From Bacteroidota bacterium (GTDB taxonomy: Bacteria > Bacteroidota > Bacteroidia > Chitinophagales > Chitinophagaceae): a stretch of DNA of 64,000 bases. The stretch lies in contig CANGQJ010000001.1 of NCBI GenBank assembly GCA_947456625.1, positions 225,051-289,050 on the forward strand. Direction: 5' to 3'. Under the pieces are notes generated by a model. That model searched no databases and was not told the DNA's origin. It worked only from the letters and a program-made list of their open reading frames with translations. Position numbers and translations under genes: made by a program. This document shows, piece by piece, positions 63,894 to 64,000 of this stretch (position 1 is its first letter; each line of letters begins with the position of its first letter).

Positions 63894-64000
63894 ATGAGTG
63901 TAACCATCAACCCAATAGATGTTAAAGCAGTGGATGAGCGCGGTGCATTACATTATTTTAGTACAGATAGAACGGGGGAATTTTTATTAGTGTATCGAAA
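63894..64000 (+). CDS. Partial gene of unknown function, cut by the window end
   Basis: An ATG at 63894 opens a frame that runs off the end: 35 complete codons beginning MSVTINPIDVKAVDE and ending EFLLVYR. It lies 10 bp after the DUF1835 gene on the same strand and is probably in the parE transcript. I do not recognise the family; the sequence does not look like a ParC N-terminus. Confidence 0.6.
   Translation, partial: MSVTINPIDVKAVDERGALHYFSTDRTGEFLLVYR

Overview
The window reads as AT-rich chromosomal core DNA from the Bacteroidota, most likely a Chitinophagaceae-like genus. The support is: many start sites preceded by the Bacteroidota -7 box TAnnTTTG and almost none by a Shine-Dalgarno sequence; two proteins with type IX secretion (T9SS) C-terminal sorting domains; the L28-L33-DUF4295-FtsY gene order; an OstA/MCE/amidase/LptD envelope block; and many Bacteroidota-specific DUF families. 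Genus assignment is inference. I see no prophage, plasmid, insertion sequence or CRISPR array.

Layout. 1-5.4 kb: tRNA-Leu(GAG), a DUF2911 protein, xerD, a YkgJ cysteine-cluster protein, a YraN nuclease-like protein, manA, a DUF6580 membrane protein, rnhA. 5.5-12.4 kb: a DPE2-type 4-alpha-glucanotransferase, a dipeptide epimerase, trmH, argS, a GtrA protein. 12.5-18.1 kb: dnaK behind a sigma-54-like site, a secreted glutaminase-like/aldose-1-epimerase fusion, a J-domain/KTSC protein. 18.1-24.9 kb: one 2252-residue T9SS-type surface protein with ten internal repeats. 25-31.2 kb: tRNA-Leu(CAA), hscB, an AlaDH/saccharopine-dehydrogenase-like enzyme, trmN6, sdhCAB. 31.3-43.1 kb: an ABC permease, tsaD, an unusual ABC-F ATPase, rpmB-rpmG-DUF4295-ftsY, a prenyl synthase, an APC permease, a DUF2027/Smr protein, the RNase P RNA, and prfB with its programmed frameshift. 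43.1-50.2 kb: envelope assembly (OstA-like, MCE, amidase, LptD, PlsC). 50.2-54.5 kb: ung, a class I isoprenoid-synthase-like protein, tRNA-Arg(UCU), tcdA, a YCF48-like protein, a YCII-like protein, tRNA-Val(UAC). 54.6-64 kb: an RlmL-type methyltransferase, a very AT-rich accessory stretch (HTH, tail-fibre-like and T9SS proteins, cupin, AraC), namZ, a second YkgJ protein, parE, a DUF1835 protein and the start of one more gene.

How genes work together. SdhCAB forms the quinone-linked succinate dehydrogenase/fumarate reductase. LptD, OstA-like, MCE and PlsC proteins build and maintain the outer membrane. NamZ and the dipeptide epimerase suit recycling of peptidoglycan fragments. Many genes serve translation: argS, trmH, trmN6, tsaD, tcdA, rlmL, prfB, rnpB, ABC-F, ribosomal proteins and four tRNAs.

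Most noteworthy: a structured repeat downstream of three tRNA genes whose central hairpin changes by paired substitutions while keeping a CUUG loop; start codons placed exactly 4 nt after a -7 box in four genes, suggesting leaderless mRNAs; an ABC-F protein whose second ATPase site is natively degenerate; the glutaminase-mutarotase fusion; a strong internal Shine-Dalgarno in prfB in a phylum whose ribosomes generally ignore it; and the sigma-54-like dnaK promoter.
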